Source: Terfezia claveryi
Taxonomy: Eukaryota; Ascomycota; Pezizomycetes; Pezizales; Pezizaceae
Direction: 5' to 3'
Assembly (NCBI GenBank): GCA_015179025.1
Contig: WHUX01000420.1
Span: 1-29,354, forward strand
Length of the DNA stretch: 29,354 nt
The notes beneath the pieces are model-generated. The model saw nothing but the letters and a program-made list of their open reading frames with translations, made no database searches and had not been told where the DNA came from. Each line of letters opens with the position of its first letter. Position 1 is the first letter of the stretch. This document shows positions 9,991 through 18,690 of this stretch, piece by piece. The translations under genes and the position numbers were made by a program.

Positions 9991-10084
9991 AATCTCGAGA
10001 GCGAGCTTGTCAGTCTTGAGGGCGGCAAGAATGTCTTGTTGTTAACGATTGAGGCTGCAGAAAGCGAAAATTTCTCGGTGGGTA

Positions 10085-11422
10085 TTAGGGCCTGTGTTGG
10101 GCGAGCACGACTATCCCCTTCCTCAGAGAGGTCTCCAGATCTTTGGTGAGTGCATCGGCTTTGGTGTTCTGGGTGCCGGGTCTGGAGACAATCTTGAAGT
10201 TATATTGGGCTATTTCCTGTGCCCAACGAGCTTGTCGGCGTGAAAGCAAGGCTTTGGAGGTAAAGCTCTGTAGGTTGTGATGGTCGGTGAGGATAGTGAA
10301 TGGTCGTGGGAGCTGGTATAAGTAGATGTGCCATTTTTCAAGAGCCAGAATGATTGTTAGCAATTCCTTATCTCCAATGCTATAATTGCATTCAGCGGGT
10401 GACATTTTTTCCGAAATAAATGCAACTGGGTGCAGAACAAATTTCCCATCTTTTGGGTGTTTCTGTGACAGGATTCCGGAAGTGACATAATCTGAGGTGT
10501 CCGTTTCGACCAAGGTCTTGAGCTCAGGGTCGAAATGGTGGAGGATGGGTGTGGAGGTGAAGGTTTCCTTGAGAAGTTTAAAAACCTCTTCACATGAAGA
10601 ATTCCAAACAAAAGGAACATCTTTTCGAAGCAAGTTAAAAAGATGTTGGCAAAGAGCAGAATACTTATTGATAAACCTGCGGTAAAAATTGGCAAATCTA
10701 AGAAAACACTGGATATCCTTAATAGAACGAGGGGTCTCCCAATTAAGAACTGCATTAACCTTCTCGGGGTCCATTTCCAAGCCATACTCAGAGATGATAA
10801 ATCTCAAGAATGAGGTTTTCTCAACCGAGAATTCGCATTTCTCTGGTTTTATAAATAACCCAGATTCCTTGAGTTTTTGGAGAACCTTTCGCACCTGTTC
10901 CTTATGTTCTTTTAGATTCCTTGAGTAAATCAAAATGTCGTCGATATAGCATACACAGAAGATATCGAGGTATTCACGGAGGGTATCATTCATGAATCGT
11001 TGAGCGGTAGCAGGGGCATTAGTCAACCCAAAGGGCATAACTAGAAATTCAAAAAGTCCATACCGAGTGCGGAAGGCAGTTTTCTACTCATCACCTTCTT
11101 TAATTCGGATTTGGTTAAAGCATGCACGTAAATCGAGGCGTGTAAAGTATTTGCATCCTCGAATCTGGTTCAGGGTTTCTTCGATGCGAGGTAGCGGGTT
11201 TCTATCCTTAATCGTGATATCATTTAGAGCACGGTAGTCGACACATAGACATAAGGAACCATCCTTTTTTTTGACAAATAGGACTGGAGAGGCTGCAGAA
11301 GAAGAACTGGCTCGTATGAAGGATTTGGATAAATTCTCGTCGATCCATTTGCGTACTTCCTTGAGTTCTGAGTCAGACATAGAGTACATGCGGCCAAAAG
11401 GAGGTTTGGCTCCTTCTTGCAA
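10085..11422 (-). pseudogene. Chromovirus B reverse transcriptase-RNase H, one internal stop
   Basis: The frame 11084-11422 holds the RT fingers ([25 protein letters not shown]). It ends in TAG at 11084-11086, where the family normally has Trp (TGG), and the same frame resumes with MPFGLTNAPATAQRF. The catalytic YIDD lies at 10938-10949. RNase H follows from about residue 165 of the 317-codon piece (TDTSDYVTSGILSQ, YSIGDKELL, RPGTQNTKADALT). This enzyme copies element RNA into cDNA. Apart from the TAG the RT core looks nearly intact, so loss of function may be recent. Confidence 0.95.
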
Positions 11423-11461
11423 AGGGATAACATGGTCAACGTATCGATATGGGGGTAGTAT

Positions 11462-11753
11462 TCAGCTTCTTTTTTGAAAAGAGAGCAAGATAATCATGAT
11501 ATTCAGAAGGAACCAATTTTGCAGTAGGTTCAACGGACTCATCCTCGTCAACGGAGGCATATATTGCTGCAATACAGAGGTGAGCATCCGGGTCCTTGAT
11601 AGCAACCCGAAAAGCTGCTCTAGAAATAATTGATATCCGAAGTGGGTTAGTCGCGGGAGGTGTTTTCGGAGGGCGGGTTGGTAGGCAATGGGCATAGCAA
11701 AATCCGGAGGTGAAGGCGATGGTATTACCTGACCAGTCAATCGTTGGGTTGTG
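11462..11753 (-). pseudogene. Linker between protease and reverse transcriptase, frameshifted
   Basis: The protease frame stops at the 11754 boundary. The sequence toward RT reads on in another frame, with residues such as YHDYLALFSKKEAE that are typical of the segment just before Ty3/gypsy RT. At least one indel separates the protease and RT frames. Confidence 0.6.
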
Positions 11754-12209
11754 TCACCTAAGCCATGTTTTTCCCACAATCAAGTCCCACCCGGCTAACT
11801 TGGTAACATGGAATGTGAGGGTTTCTTGATGTTGGTCGATAGAGAGTTTCAAGGTGCAAGTGTGTGTGATTTTTCCGATAGGTGAGGGTTTCCCATCAGC
11901 AAGTACGAGATCTTCCAGCTTGTTTTTCACATCCAATGGCAAGTTCATGTTCATGTCATAGTCAATATCGATAAACTGGGAGCTAGCTCCCGAGTCTACC
12001 ATGCACATGGTAGAAAGCTCTTCATTAACTATACACAGCAAAGCAAGTAGGTCTTCAGACCCCAAATCATGACAATCAGCAGAAAGCACAGCAATTCTAG
12101 AAATTCGCAACGCATTCGCAAGGCGCCGTCGACGAGCTAGTCGTTGACGGGACTTACGAGAAACCAAAGGTAATACATAACCAGTACCTTCTAAGTGGAC
12201 TTCCTTCAA
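11754..12209 (-). pseudogene. Chromovirus B aspartic protease domain
   Basis: A 151-codon open piece with the retropepsin motif MVDSGASSQFID (DSG encoded at 11988-11996) and downstream hydrophobic strands ending WDLIVGKTWL. Such proteases act as dimers to cut Gag-Pol. The piece is open, but it is cut off from gag upstream and RT downstream by frame changes, so it is annotated as part of a dead polyprotein. Confidence 0.88.
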
Positions 12210-12389
12210 AACAAAAATGAATTAAACACACGGACAGGGTCATGGACAGGATTGATGCGCCAGGTTGCATCCTGGCACTCTCTGATGGCCATCATTGATC
12301 AAAGAGTACGTTCGTTTTTTGACAACTCAAAGAGATTGTTGGTGGTGGTATCGGGAGAGGCAGTGGGGGTAGTACCGGCTACAGCCAAC

Positions 12390-13479
12390 TTTTTATTTTT
12401 GGCTAGACCGGGCAGACTGTTGCCCAATGACCAGATCCTCTACAATACATACACAGGTTATTGTCTCTGCGGTGTTTGCGGATTTCGGGGGTTAAGGGTC
12501 CATGTTTTTTCGTTGTGGTCGAAAGGTCTATGGGTCCAGCGGCAGTACCAACCGAAGTAGAAGGGGCTGGTGAACGGGTAGGGGTCGTGGATTGGTTAGA
12601 GCCGGAGGCTCTAAGAGGGTGTTGGGTGCGTAGGAGTTTAGCACAGTTGTCCAGCTTAATACAAAGCTGGACAAATTCGTCGAAAGATTCGGGGGAGAGG
12701 CTTGATAGGAAAGGGCTGTTTTGAGCCCGGTATTAGCCCCGTTGGTAAAGAAGGATATTTTAGTCCTATCATTATAGGCTAAAATTGTCGCGTGAGTTGC
12801 AAACTCAGCATGGTAAGAGGAACAATCGCGGTCTCCTTGGCGGAGATTAAGCAATTTGCGTTCTGTAGTGCGCGAGCATCGGGATCGTCGTAGGCATTTT
12901 TCAATGCCTTAGCGAAGGCTTCATAAGTAGGGAAATCAATAGTCCTACTTGTTTTGTTGAGGTGGGGCTCAAACCAATCGGTAGCAGATCCAGAGAGGTA
13001 GGAAGCAGCATAGGCAATTTTGACTGCTTCACTAGTATATCGAGAGGGATCGGAGGAGAACACCAAAGAAAGCTTGGTGAGAAATCGAGTGAATTTTGAT
13101 CGAGTGCCATCAAAATTCTCAGGCTCATGGACTTTAGGGGCACGAGTGGAGGTAGGCGCTGAAGCGCAGTCATGGAGAAGGCTTGGGAGGGTTAAGCCAT
13201 ATTGATATCCGCGGTTATAATAGATCCAGAGTGACTCAGTTGAGGTAGAAGTGCCTGTGAGTGGTTGAGTGAAAGTTGATGGTACTCCGCTGCTGACTGT
13301 ATGCCGGCACCATGGGCTGCATGAATGGCGGTGAAAAACGAGGCAGGAGTTCCTGCAGGAATATGTTGTAGAGCAGAAGGAGGGGTATTGTCAGTTCGGA
13401 GGGCAGTGACCAAGGTGCGCCACATAGCAATTTCAGGAGGTGGAGCGGAGCCGGAGGCCTCCATATGTACTTCGGACAT
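12390..13479 (-). pseudogene. Chromovirus B gag, several frameshifts
   Basis: Gag begins at the ATG at 13479 (MSEVHMEASG), 38 nt inside the 5' LTR edge. The first frame stops at 13192. The capsid-like region continues in a second frame (FDGTRSKFTRF, YTSEAVKIAYAASYL, WFEPHL) to about 12830, then in a third (LNLRQGDRDCSSYHAEF). A further frame holds SFDEFVQLCIKLDNC and the nucleocapsid knuckle CMYCRGSGHWATVC at 12412-12453, followed by a TAG. Gag would form the virus-like particle. At least three frame changes make it non-functional. Confidence 0.88.
12412..12453 (-). other. CCHC zinc knuckle of gag
   Basis: C-x2-C-x4-H-x4-C, read as CMYCRGSGHWATVC on the minus strand. This is the RNA-binding nucleocapsid motif and marks the 3' end of gag. 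Confidence 0.92.
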
Positions 13480-13504
13480 ATTTATTTGTAGCGGAGACTA
13501 TATG

Positions 13505-13517
13505 CGATGCAACAAAG
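13505..13517 (-). promoter_or_regulatory. Primer-binding-site position of copy B (unusual sequence)
   Basis: The bases directly after the 5' LTR read CTTTGTTGCATCG on the minus strand. They do not begin TGG, as a PBS matching a tRNA 3' end would. TTGTTGC is complementary to GCAACAA, which lies downstream of the TATA box in the copy A LTR (near 2646) and in the left LTR of B. This would fit self-priming of the Tf1 type; a 7-base match could be chance. Confidence 0.4.
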
Positions 13518-14490
13518 TCTTATGGACGGAGGTTATGGACGGAGGTTGTGAGGGGATTCCCGCGTCGACGTGGTAAACAACGACTTATTCTGGTCCAGGG
13601 TATCACCTGCGATCATAGGTGATGGACGCGAGTGTCGAGGTATCGGACACGTAGGGAGCTCTACGTGTGTGATCAGGTGTCTAGGGACTTCAGGCGAAAC
13701 CAAAGTCGAGCGAGGTATCAAGGTCAAGGTCGAGAAGGCGAGGTAGTCTGAGCTACACTCAAGAACAGTGGTGCAGATATATTCGTATAACAACTAGGTA
13801 CAGGAAGGTAGACAAGTTGTTGTGTGGGGAAGAAAGAAACAGAATACAGACGGCAAGAACAGGCTTCTTTTATAGAGATCCTGTCTCCATCTCGAACAAC
13901 ACCTTTTTGGCTAACACAACGGTCTAGACAAAGCATAACGGAAGATGAACACGCAAGCCAGCTCACAGATACACGGATCCTGTGAGATCGTCGAGAACGA
14001 GGCGTCTGGCAATAACGGATAACGCTGGTGCGAAGAGAAGACCTGAAGAATTGTACATAAGCGAAGGTGAAATTTCTGATAAGCTAAAGAAAGAGTTTTG
14101 AGCGAGAGCAGGTTCTTCCCAATCTGAGAGTCGTGCCAGTTTTGGTTCGACTCTCAAATAAGGTCTGGGTCAAAATAGGGTTCGAGGGTTTCCGAGGTAT
14201 TTCCTAAATCTGAAAGTCGTGCCAGTTTTGGTTCGACTCTCAAATAAGGTTCGGGTCAAAATAAGGTTCGAGGTTTTCTACAGTATTTCCTAGTTTGAGA
14301 GTCATTCCAGTTTTGGTTCCACTCTCAAGTGTCAAATCCATAAGCGAGCGACTAGGACTTCCGGGATGCGGTCAGATGTCGGCTAGCCAGGAGAGGCAGG
14401 GTCGAGAACATAGTCACATGATATACTTTGCCAAGTGCGTAGGTTGCCGGCGATATCGATCAGGATCGTGATTCGAGAGGGTTCGTAACA
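13518..14490 (-). repeat. 5' LTR of chromovirus B
   Basis: 973 bp, the same length as the other LTR. Its inner edge reads TCTTATGG where the partner has TGTTATAG, so the terminal dinucleotide has mutated. It contains three 85-bp-spaced hairpins and the TATA box on the minus strand. Confidence 0.95.
13868..13874 (-). promoter_or_regulatory. TATA box in the 5' LTR of copy B
   Basis: TATAAAA on the minus strand, at the position equivalent to 2595-2601 of copy A. Confidence 0.6.
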
Positions 14491-14495
14491 ATATC
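14491..14495. other. Target duplication ATATC, right of chromovirus B
   Basis: The second copy of the 5-bp duplication, directly after TTCGTAACA. Confidence 0.95.
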
Positions 14496-15009
14496 CTACC
14501 AAGATCAACTGAAGACCCAATATTTCCCTTTCCAACATGACCTTCCCAAAGACCCACCCCCACCCTCTCAACTACTCGTATAGGCTAGGTATCCAGTGGG
14601 TGAGCCTATGACGACTAGAAGGCTATTTTCTGGTATCTATATTCATGTTATAACAGCCTCTAGGGCAGCAGCCGCCAATATGACTAAAATTTATACAATC
14701 TACAACAGCACTCCAAAATAAACTATTTTCAGAATTAACTAACTTACTTTATATATACTAGTCTGAACTCTTCACCTTCCCCTTCTGCAACCTACCCCTC
14801 TACAGCATTCTCAATCACTACGGAGAGGTCTTTAATCACTCTAAAAGCTCCAATAGCTGCAATACTGCCTCCCTTTAAGAACTATCCTCCTAACAGCTAC
14901 TCCCTCTACCTATACACCAAATATTGCACAAATAGGCCTATAACAACTAGGAGACCTATGCCTAGTATTTACCTCCAGCACTGAAGGTAGAGCGTGCAAA
15001 ATGGTAACA

Positions 15010-15363
15010 ATGGAAGGCCTCAATTCAAGGTACTAATAATTCCGAGAGCTATTATCCAATTAACCAAATACACCTTATTTATGCCCTCCTAGATTTAGTC
15101 TCATTCCTAGATCCGCCTGATCCGAACTCTCCTCCAGAGCTTGAAAAATGCCTCGAGAAAGGTAATAAAAGTATCTATTGGAGCCCAGAATTAGGGGGGG
15201 GTATTGGAGTTCCAGAGCTACTAGTATTAGAGACCCCTACGAGAGTGCTAAAGCATTACCAATACCAATACAGAACAGTTGGTAGAGCACTGAGTTACTC
15301 AGTATATAGGTTGGCACTAGGCTGGACACTAGGTTGGATGCTAGATTGGGCACTGCCTATATA
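15010..15363 (+). pseudogene. Open frame in the foldback core, unrecognised
   Basis: About 117 codons without a stop, entered without an ATG and closed by TAG. It contains IHLIYALLDLVSFLDPPDP, then PPELEKCLEKGN, and ends in a short repeat (LALGWTLGWMLDW) encoded by 12-bp direct repeats of CACTAGGCTGGA. The length and leucine content suggest a coding remnant, perhaps a piece captured by the element. I recognise no transposase motif. Confidence 0.3.
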
Positions 15364-16115
15364 GTCCGGTTGGAACAAGGACACTATAGTAGATACTAGC
15401 TAGATAGTAGGTCAGGCACACCAGGCTGACGTTAGACTAATGCTCGATTAATCAGACTATGCTCGCCTACTAGCGGGTACTTAGATATTGGAAAATATCG
15501 ATGATGGGGAACAAATGGTTGAAATAAGGGGGTTGCAACAATCTTAGAAACCCCCCAATTACAAGCAACCCATAAAGGCCAAAGAGGGGGTATTGGAGCT
15601 TTTAGAGCTATTAGAGGCCTTTCCGTAGTAATTGAGAATGCTGCGGAGTCATAGTTATAGAAGGGGAAAAGGCTAGGGTCCAGGATAGTATAGATAGAGC
15701 AAATTTAGTAAATTCTTAAAATAGCTCATTTTGGGTTTTTTTTGATTGCATACCATTCCATCATATTCAAGGCTGCTGCCCTAGAGGCTGTTTTGAAATA
15801 AATATAGGTACCAGGAAATGGCCTTCTAGTCGTCATAGGCTCTCCTGCTAGATGCCAGGCCTATAACAGGCATTGAGGGGATGGGGGTGGCTCTTCGGGG
15901 AGGTCATATTGGAAAGGGGAATATTGAGTCTTTGGTTGACCTTGGTGGGATATGAACATAACCATGTTGTAGAGCGTACTCTCTTCCATGGCTATGCATT
16001 TAGCCGGAATCACTATGCTCATGATATATCACGAGTGTGGCTGGAAACGCTGTTGCAAGGGGGTTTGCAGGGATGTGCACTAGACGGTGGCTGCTCACTA
16101 GTAGGCTTGCAAGGG

Positions 16116-16117
16116 TA
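16116..16117. other. TA target duplication of the foldback element (right)
   Basis: The right-hand partner of 7366-7367; the host LINE sequence CCCAAGGGAAG resumes immediately after it. Confidence 0.75.
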
Positions 16118-16380
16118 CCCAAGGGAAGATGGCGCACACGTTGTATTCCACTGCCCGAGACACTGTAAGACCAGAGGCAACCTCCATCGGCCTACACCTG
16201 CGCATACCTGACCTACCAAGATGATGAAAGCTAGGATGCATGGGACGCAGTTCAGCCTTTCTTTTCCTATTTACGACCCATACTCAGATGAAGTCATATT
16301 TGCCAGGTACGAGACGGTGAGAAACCCGGAGCAGAGCGGAGTGTTTTGTTGTTTGCGTCCACCTGAGGGGGTGTGGAGGC
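16118..16380 (+). pseudogene. Host LINE, piece 2 (second half of zinc knuckle, end of ORF2)
   Basis: It begins with codons for PREDGAHVVFHCPR, completing the C-x2-C..H-x4-C knuckle whose first half lies at about 7340-7365. It matches the uninterrupted paralogue at 20472-20731 along its length, sharing GTTGTATTCCACTGCCC and TTTTGTTGTTTGCGCCCACC-type blocks. Several indels and stops break it. It ends at GTGGAGGC, where the hAT-like element inserted. Confidence 0.65.
16373..16380. other. 8-bp target duplication GTGGAGGC (left of hAT-like element)
   Basis: Repeated at 18473-18480; the uninterrupted LINE paralogue has one copy at 20724-20731. Confidence 0.85.
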
Positions 16381-16872
16381 TTGGCCTGGGCATGAGACGT
16401 CCTGAGACGAGACTGGAACCTAGTCTCGAGACCCTAATTGCAGACTGCAGGTAGAAGGTTTCTCCGGGTTGGGACAGCAAGTTCTCGCAACTAGCGCATG
16501 GAGAGTCATATGGCTGAAGAGTGTATTTCCAAAGCAAAGGAAACGATATCGAATGATCTATAGCTACTAATTTACAATTCTGCAACAGTTAGAGCACGTG
16601 CCTTAGATTTTCCTTTGGGCTTTTCTTTGCTGGAACTTATTTAGAGCAGGTGGAACAAAAATCAGTTTATGATACGGTATACTGTACTAGAGACATTGCT
16701 GGACGTATCTTCTACTCCCATATTGTCTGTTGGGGCAGTTGCAGTTTGCGGACAAAACATACGCTTCATTTCTGTTGTATGGGCTTTCTGCAAGCTTGCA
16801 AAGTGCTCAGTTCGCTAGTAAGAGATTGATGCAGTTGTTCTTGAATATAAGTATACCTAGTGAGTGAACTAA

Positions 16873-16886
16873 TAACTCATATCCTT
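16873..16886. other. 14-bp target duplication TAACTCATATCCTT (left)
   Basis: An exact repeat of 17344-17357, flanking the truncated LINE. Confidence 0.93.
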
Positions 16887-17343
16887 TTTTTTTTTTTTTT
16901 TTTTTTAAATACTTAGTACTCCTATGCAGCCTCGTTAGGGAGACTATGAGGAGCCACGCGGAAGCCCGGTGGATTCAAGGGAGGGGCAAGTTAATCTGCC
17001 AGACCCACGCAAACTAGATACATAAATCACGAGGCAGACTGAGCCTAATTCCCAACTGAAGAAATATAACGGTGAACTGTAATGAACTGAATGTACTGAA
17101 CTGAATGAAATGGATTGGAACAAAGGGGACTCGTAAATAGACTCTCCGCTCTGACAGCTCTCTTCCAGCTCCCGACGGCAACGGCATCTCCTTAAATGAA
17201 CTCGCGGTATAGTAGCCCGAAAAAGGCCTCCGTGGCCTCATATGTCTCCTCTTCCTCCTTTCTCCATTCCGGTTTGTCGAGGTCTTCCCAGCTGCTCCTC
17301 TCCCCCAGTAGGACTCTCCGGGGACGGTCAAAGCGTGGGCACT
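16887..17343 (-). mobile_element. 5'-truncated LINE insertion (457 bp) with poly(A)
   Basis: On the minus strand it starts inside the ORF2 C-terminus, passes a TAA stop, a 3' UTR (GCAGATTAACTTGCC..GAATCCACCGGG..GTGGCTCC) and ends in a long A-run (T-run 16885-16906 on the plus strand). The perfect 14-bp duplication, poly(A) and 5' truncation are hallmarks of target-primed reverse transcription. Confidence 0.93.
17192..17341 (-). pseudogene. LINE ORF2 extreme C-terminus
   Basis: Fifty in-frame codons from CPRFDRPRRVLLGERSSWED to ATEAFFGLLYREF and TAA at 17192-17194. This is the segment right after the RNase H zinc knuckle in fungal LINEs of Tad-like type (CPR.., R..LLG, W.. then FFG.L). It is uninterrupted, so this copy is younger than the surrounding element. 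Confidence 0.8.
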
Positions 17344-17357
17344 TAACTCATATCCTT
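17344..17357. other. 14-bp target duplication TAACTCATATCCTT (right)
   Basis: The second copy, where the hAT-like element sequence resumes. Confidence 0.93.
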
Positions 17358-17547
17358 GGTTAATATAGATGTCATATGGTTCTTATTGTAGTGCTGGTTA
17401 CGTTTGTTCTGCAGCTGGTAGATTTGAATCAATCATACTCCAATTGAAGGGAGCAATTGGTCCATTAATTACATAGTGTGGATGTAGTAGTGATAGTGGA
17501 ATTAGTCGATATTCTGCCACGATTGGAAGGAGCTGATGCTGACAAGT

Positions 17548-18183
17548 TCATGTATAGCAGATCTCACAAGAACAATTGTAGTGATTGAGCCCATTCAGTT
17601 TTTTGTTAGCTTTAACATGCATTATTTTCAAGAAGGAAGATTGATGCAAACCATTGACACAGATGAATTTGCTCCAAGCAACGTTACAACAATAGTTTCT
17701 TTTAACTTCTTCACTCCACAAAATTCTTGTATAAAATCCTGCTTTTGTCAAGGCTGTAAGCATCTCCTCAATGAGGTCAGCTGGTATATGTAGTGCATCT
17801 ATTCTTGCATTATAAAATGTCTTGGAATCTAGAAGACAGTCCCGTTATGTCTGAAATTGAAGGTATTCATTATAATTTACTCCAGCAAACAGCTGATTCT
17901 GCCAGTTGCAATTGATGATCAACATCCTGCCGCTTGTGTTCTGGATAGGTAGCTGCTGCATTTTCAACCTCGAATTGATGCACATTAAATCCTTCACAGT
18001 CAAAACACATCCCTTTCTTCCTCCACCTGTCCCGTCATTAACCTTCTTAAAAGAGAGAAAGCATATCCACTTGCAATCCTTGGCTCGGGTTTTGTGTCTC
18101 AGTTTCGCTCCACAAGCTGTCTAGTATTCGGTGGCTTGCCATGGTGCACACAAGGATACTCTATCCGCCGTTTCTTTTATGAT
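17548..18183 (-). pseudogene. Transposase-like N-terminal remnant (possibly Mutator-type), two stops
   Basis: A 212-codon frame on the minus strand with only two stops, TAG (18121-18123) and TAA (17845-17847), both derivable from CAG/CAA by C-to-T. It contains APWQATEY and ACGAKLRHKTRAKDCKW, then GCVLTVKDL. This is reminiscent of the zinc-binding N-terminus of fungal MULE transposases (C..W..LTVKDP.HNH). The later YNARIDAL, LIEEMLTALTKAGFYTR and VKANKKLN echo the segment before the catalytic region (YN.R..., L...L...GF, TYKTNK). No catalytic Asp is visible. The family call comes from motif memory only. Confidence 0.4.
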
Positions 18184-18472
18184 TCACAGCCAACAACAAT
18201 AGCAAATCCTGAGTGCATCGCATGGCCAGCGGCGGCCGGGTAATGCGGGGCTTGCTGTGTTGTTGGTGTAGCTGATGTTGTTGTAGCTGTTGTTTGTGGC
18301 CGGCCACGCGTAGTTGTTGTTGCATTGGTAGTCTCGATGACGGGACTTATCTAATGACTGGACAGGTAGCAAGTACCTGTCTCAAGCCGAAGAAACTTTC
18401 TACCTGTCCTGAGTCAATCCGCCCTAAGGTCTCGAGACCCTAATTGCCTCGAGACCCTCGTGCCCAGGCCTA

Positions 18473-18480
18473 GTGGAGGC
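18473..18480. other. 8-bp target duplication GTGGAGGC (right)
   Basis: Directly after the inverted terminus CCCAGGCCTA; the host LINE resumes. Confidence 0.85.
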
Positions 18481-18690
18481 TCCATCTATCAGTACTTCTC
18501 CTTCTCTTCACTTCTTCCTATAGCCCTTCATACCGGCCCTATTGGGTTGGCAGACAGTATAGGATAGCTTTGCATGCATATAGAATGTGCGGACGGGAAA
18601 TTAATTTGCTTGGCCCCTGAATCTACTAGGGTTTCTAAGTGGCTCCGAAGGGTGGCGCATACGAGTAATAATTTTTTTTTAAAAAAAAAT
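18481..18690 (+). mobile_element. Host LINE, piece 3 (3' UTR and tail)
   Basis: TCCATC..TACTTCTCCTTCTCTTCACTTCTTCCTATA matches the paralogue after 20732. Further on, AAATTAATTTGC..CCCTGAATCTACTAGGG..AAGTGGCTCC matches the 3' UTR of the truncated LINEs at 16887-17343 and 19345-19496. It ends near GAGTAATAATT and an A/T run. This closes the LINE whose other pieces are at 7231-7365 and 16118-16380. Confidence 0.7.

Larger units (their letters stand above)
7536..14490 (-). mobile_element. Complete Ty3/gypsy chromovirus, copy B (6955 bp)
   Basis: Complete in structure: two 973-bp LTRs, gag with CCHC knuckle, protease, reverse transcriptase, RNase H, integrase and chromodomain in that order on the minus strand, a purine tract and a perfect 5-bp target duplication. 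All coding modules are damaged by stops or frameshifts, so it is not autonomous now. Its two LTRs differ at roughly two dozen positions in the outer ~520 bp, mostly C/T and G/A. That implies age, RIP-like mutation, or both. It inserted into one arm of the foldback element. Confidence 0.97.
7368..16115. mobile_element. Foldback (long inverted repeat) element, interrupted by chromovirus B
   Basis: Its ends are inverted copies beginning CCCTTGCAAGCCTACTAGTG, essentially identical over the first ~40 bp. The left arm is 7368-7535 plus 14496 to about 14890; the right arm is about 15590-16115. Subtracting chromovirus B and its duplicated ATATC leaves about 1788 bp: arms of about 560 and 525 bp around a core of about 700 bp. 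It is flanked by TA, as for the Tc1/mariner superfamily, but I find no DDE transposase, so it is probably non-autonomous. Each arm holds a frame containing YEHNH..ERT.FH and NHYAHDI (+ strand at 15873-16033). A second conserved stretch, GAFR.I..LSVVIENA, lies near the inner arm ends. Neither is recognised. Confidence 0.8.
16381..18472 (-). mobile_element. hAT-like DNA element with nested LINE
   Basis: The left end reads TTGGCCTGGGCATGAG; the inverted right end reads TAGGCCTGGGCACGAG. Inverted similarity continues for about 110 bp, including GTCTCGAGACC blocks. The 8-bp duplication and the TAGGSCTGGGCACG-type terminus are typical of hAT. Without the nested LINE and its duplication it is about 1.62 kb. 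The only coding remnant (17548-18183, minus strand) looks more like a Mutator-type N-terminus than hAT, so the superfamily is uncertain. It was inserted into the host LINE. Confidence 0.72.

Noticed and set aside
12195..12724. Plus-strand frames of 121 and 87 codons inside chromovirus B
   Set aside because: They are antisense to gag, whose CCHC knuckle fixes the coding strand.
12901..13173. 90-codon minus-strand frame in gag
   Set aside because: Wrong frame: the capsid-like residues are in the overlapping frame ending near 12779.
17536..17793. 85-codon plus-strand frame inside the hAT-like element
   Set aside because: It is antisense to the longer 212-codon minus-strand frame that has transposase-like motifs.
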